Assembly (NCBI GenBank): GCA_015654825.1
Contig: JAATGE010000197.1
Span: 1-6,431, forward strand
Reading direction: 5' to 3'
From: Rhodospirillales bacterium
GTDB lineage: Bacteria > Pseudomonadota > Alphaproteobacteria > Acetobacterales > Acetobacteraceae
DNA: 6,431 nt
The translations under genes were made by a program, and so were the position numbers. Of the stretch, positions 6,392-6,431 are shown piece after piece (the stretch's first letter is position 1; every line of letters begins with the position of its first letter). A model generated the notes under the pieces. That model was not told where the DNA came from and made no database searches. It saw nothing but the letters and a program-made list of their open reading frames with translations.

Positions 6392-6431
6392 ATGGCAGTA
6401 GCAATCTCCCGGATGGACCTTACCGCAGGCG
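6392..6431 (+). CDS. IS630-family transposase, first 13 codons (3'-truncated by window)
   Basis: The frame starts MAVAISRMDLTAG and runs off the right edge. This wording matches the N-terminus I know for a large group of proteobacterial IS630-family transposases, where it leads into a helix-turn-helix DNA-binding domain and then a DDE catalytic domain. Only 13 residues are visible, so the call depends on the N-terminal wording, the strong ribosome binding site and the TA junction at 6292-6293. Whether the gene is intact cannot be seen. Confidence 0.65.
   Translation, partial: MAVAISRMDLTAG

Larger units (their letters stand above)
6294..6431 (+). mobile_element. Left end of an IS630-family insertion sequence (partial)
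   Basis: The element is inferred from three things: the abrupt loss of repeat homology after TA (6292-6293), the TA target typical of IS630, and the start of an IS630-like transposase 98 bases inside. The leader (6294-6391) contains two direct copies of GATTCCC (6325-6331 and 6348-6354), 23 bases apart, which might be transposase binding sites. The exact boundary could be 6292 or 6294 because the sequence reads TATA there. The right end and its inverted repeat are outside the window. Confidence 0.65.

Overview
The window is GC-rich, densely coding Gram-negative DNA, most likely from an alphaproteobacterium. The palindromic GC-rich intergenic repeats, the IS630-type end and the DUF6429-type gene suggest Rhodospirillales/Acetobacteraceae, but this is inferred from style and not from a marker gene.

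Positions 1-5706 hold the distal part of a tripartite multidrug efflux operon on the + strand. First comes the C-terminal quarter of an MdtB-type RND pump subunit (its start lies left of the window). It is followed by a complete MdtC-type RND subunit (908-4201, with a possible upstream start at GTG 860) and a complete NodT/OprM-type outer-membrane lipoprotein (4198-5706). This gene order (B subunit, C subunit, outer-membrane factor) matches the MuxABC-OpmB or MdtABC-plus-OMF arrangement. A periplasmic adaptor gene and the promoter are expected to the left. Together the products would form a heteromeric inner-membrane pump joined to an outer-membrane channel that expels drugs, bile-salt-like compounds or metabolites.

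Positions 5707-6293 hold a short convergent gene on the - strand (5788-6033, DUF6429-like, 81 aa) plus non-coding repeat DNA. Positions 6294-6431 look like the left end of an IS630-family insertion sequence, with a ribosome binding site and the first 13 codons of the transposase.

The most interesting feature is a family of about 75-bp palindromic repeats, with two GC-rich hairpins and a T-rich tail. There are two full copies (4216-4291 and 5668-5742), one copy cut by the IS (6253-6293, inverted) and a single-hairpin relative (872-896). These repeats are tied closely to the genes. One copy encodes most of the N-terminal region of the outer-membrane lipoprotein's signal peptide. Another encodes that protein's last 12 residues and its stop codon. 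The half-hairpin relative sits at the mdtB-mdtC junction. The IS appears to have inserted at the TA in the centre of a repeat palindrome.
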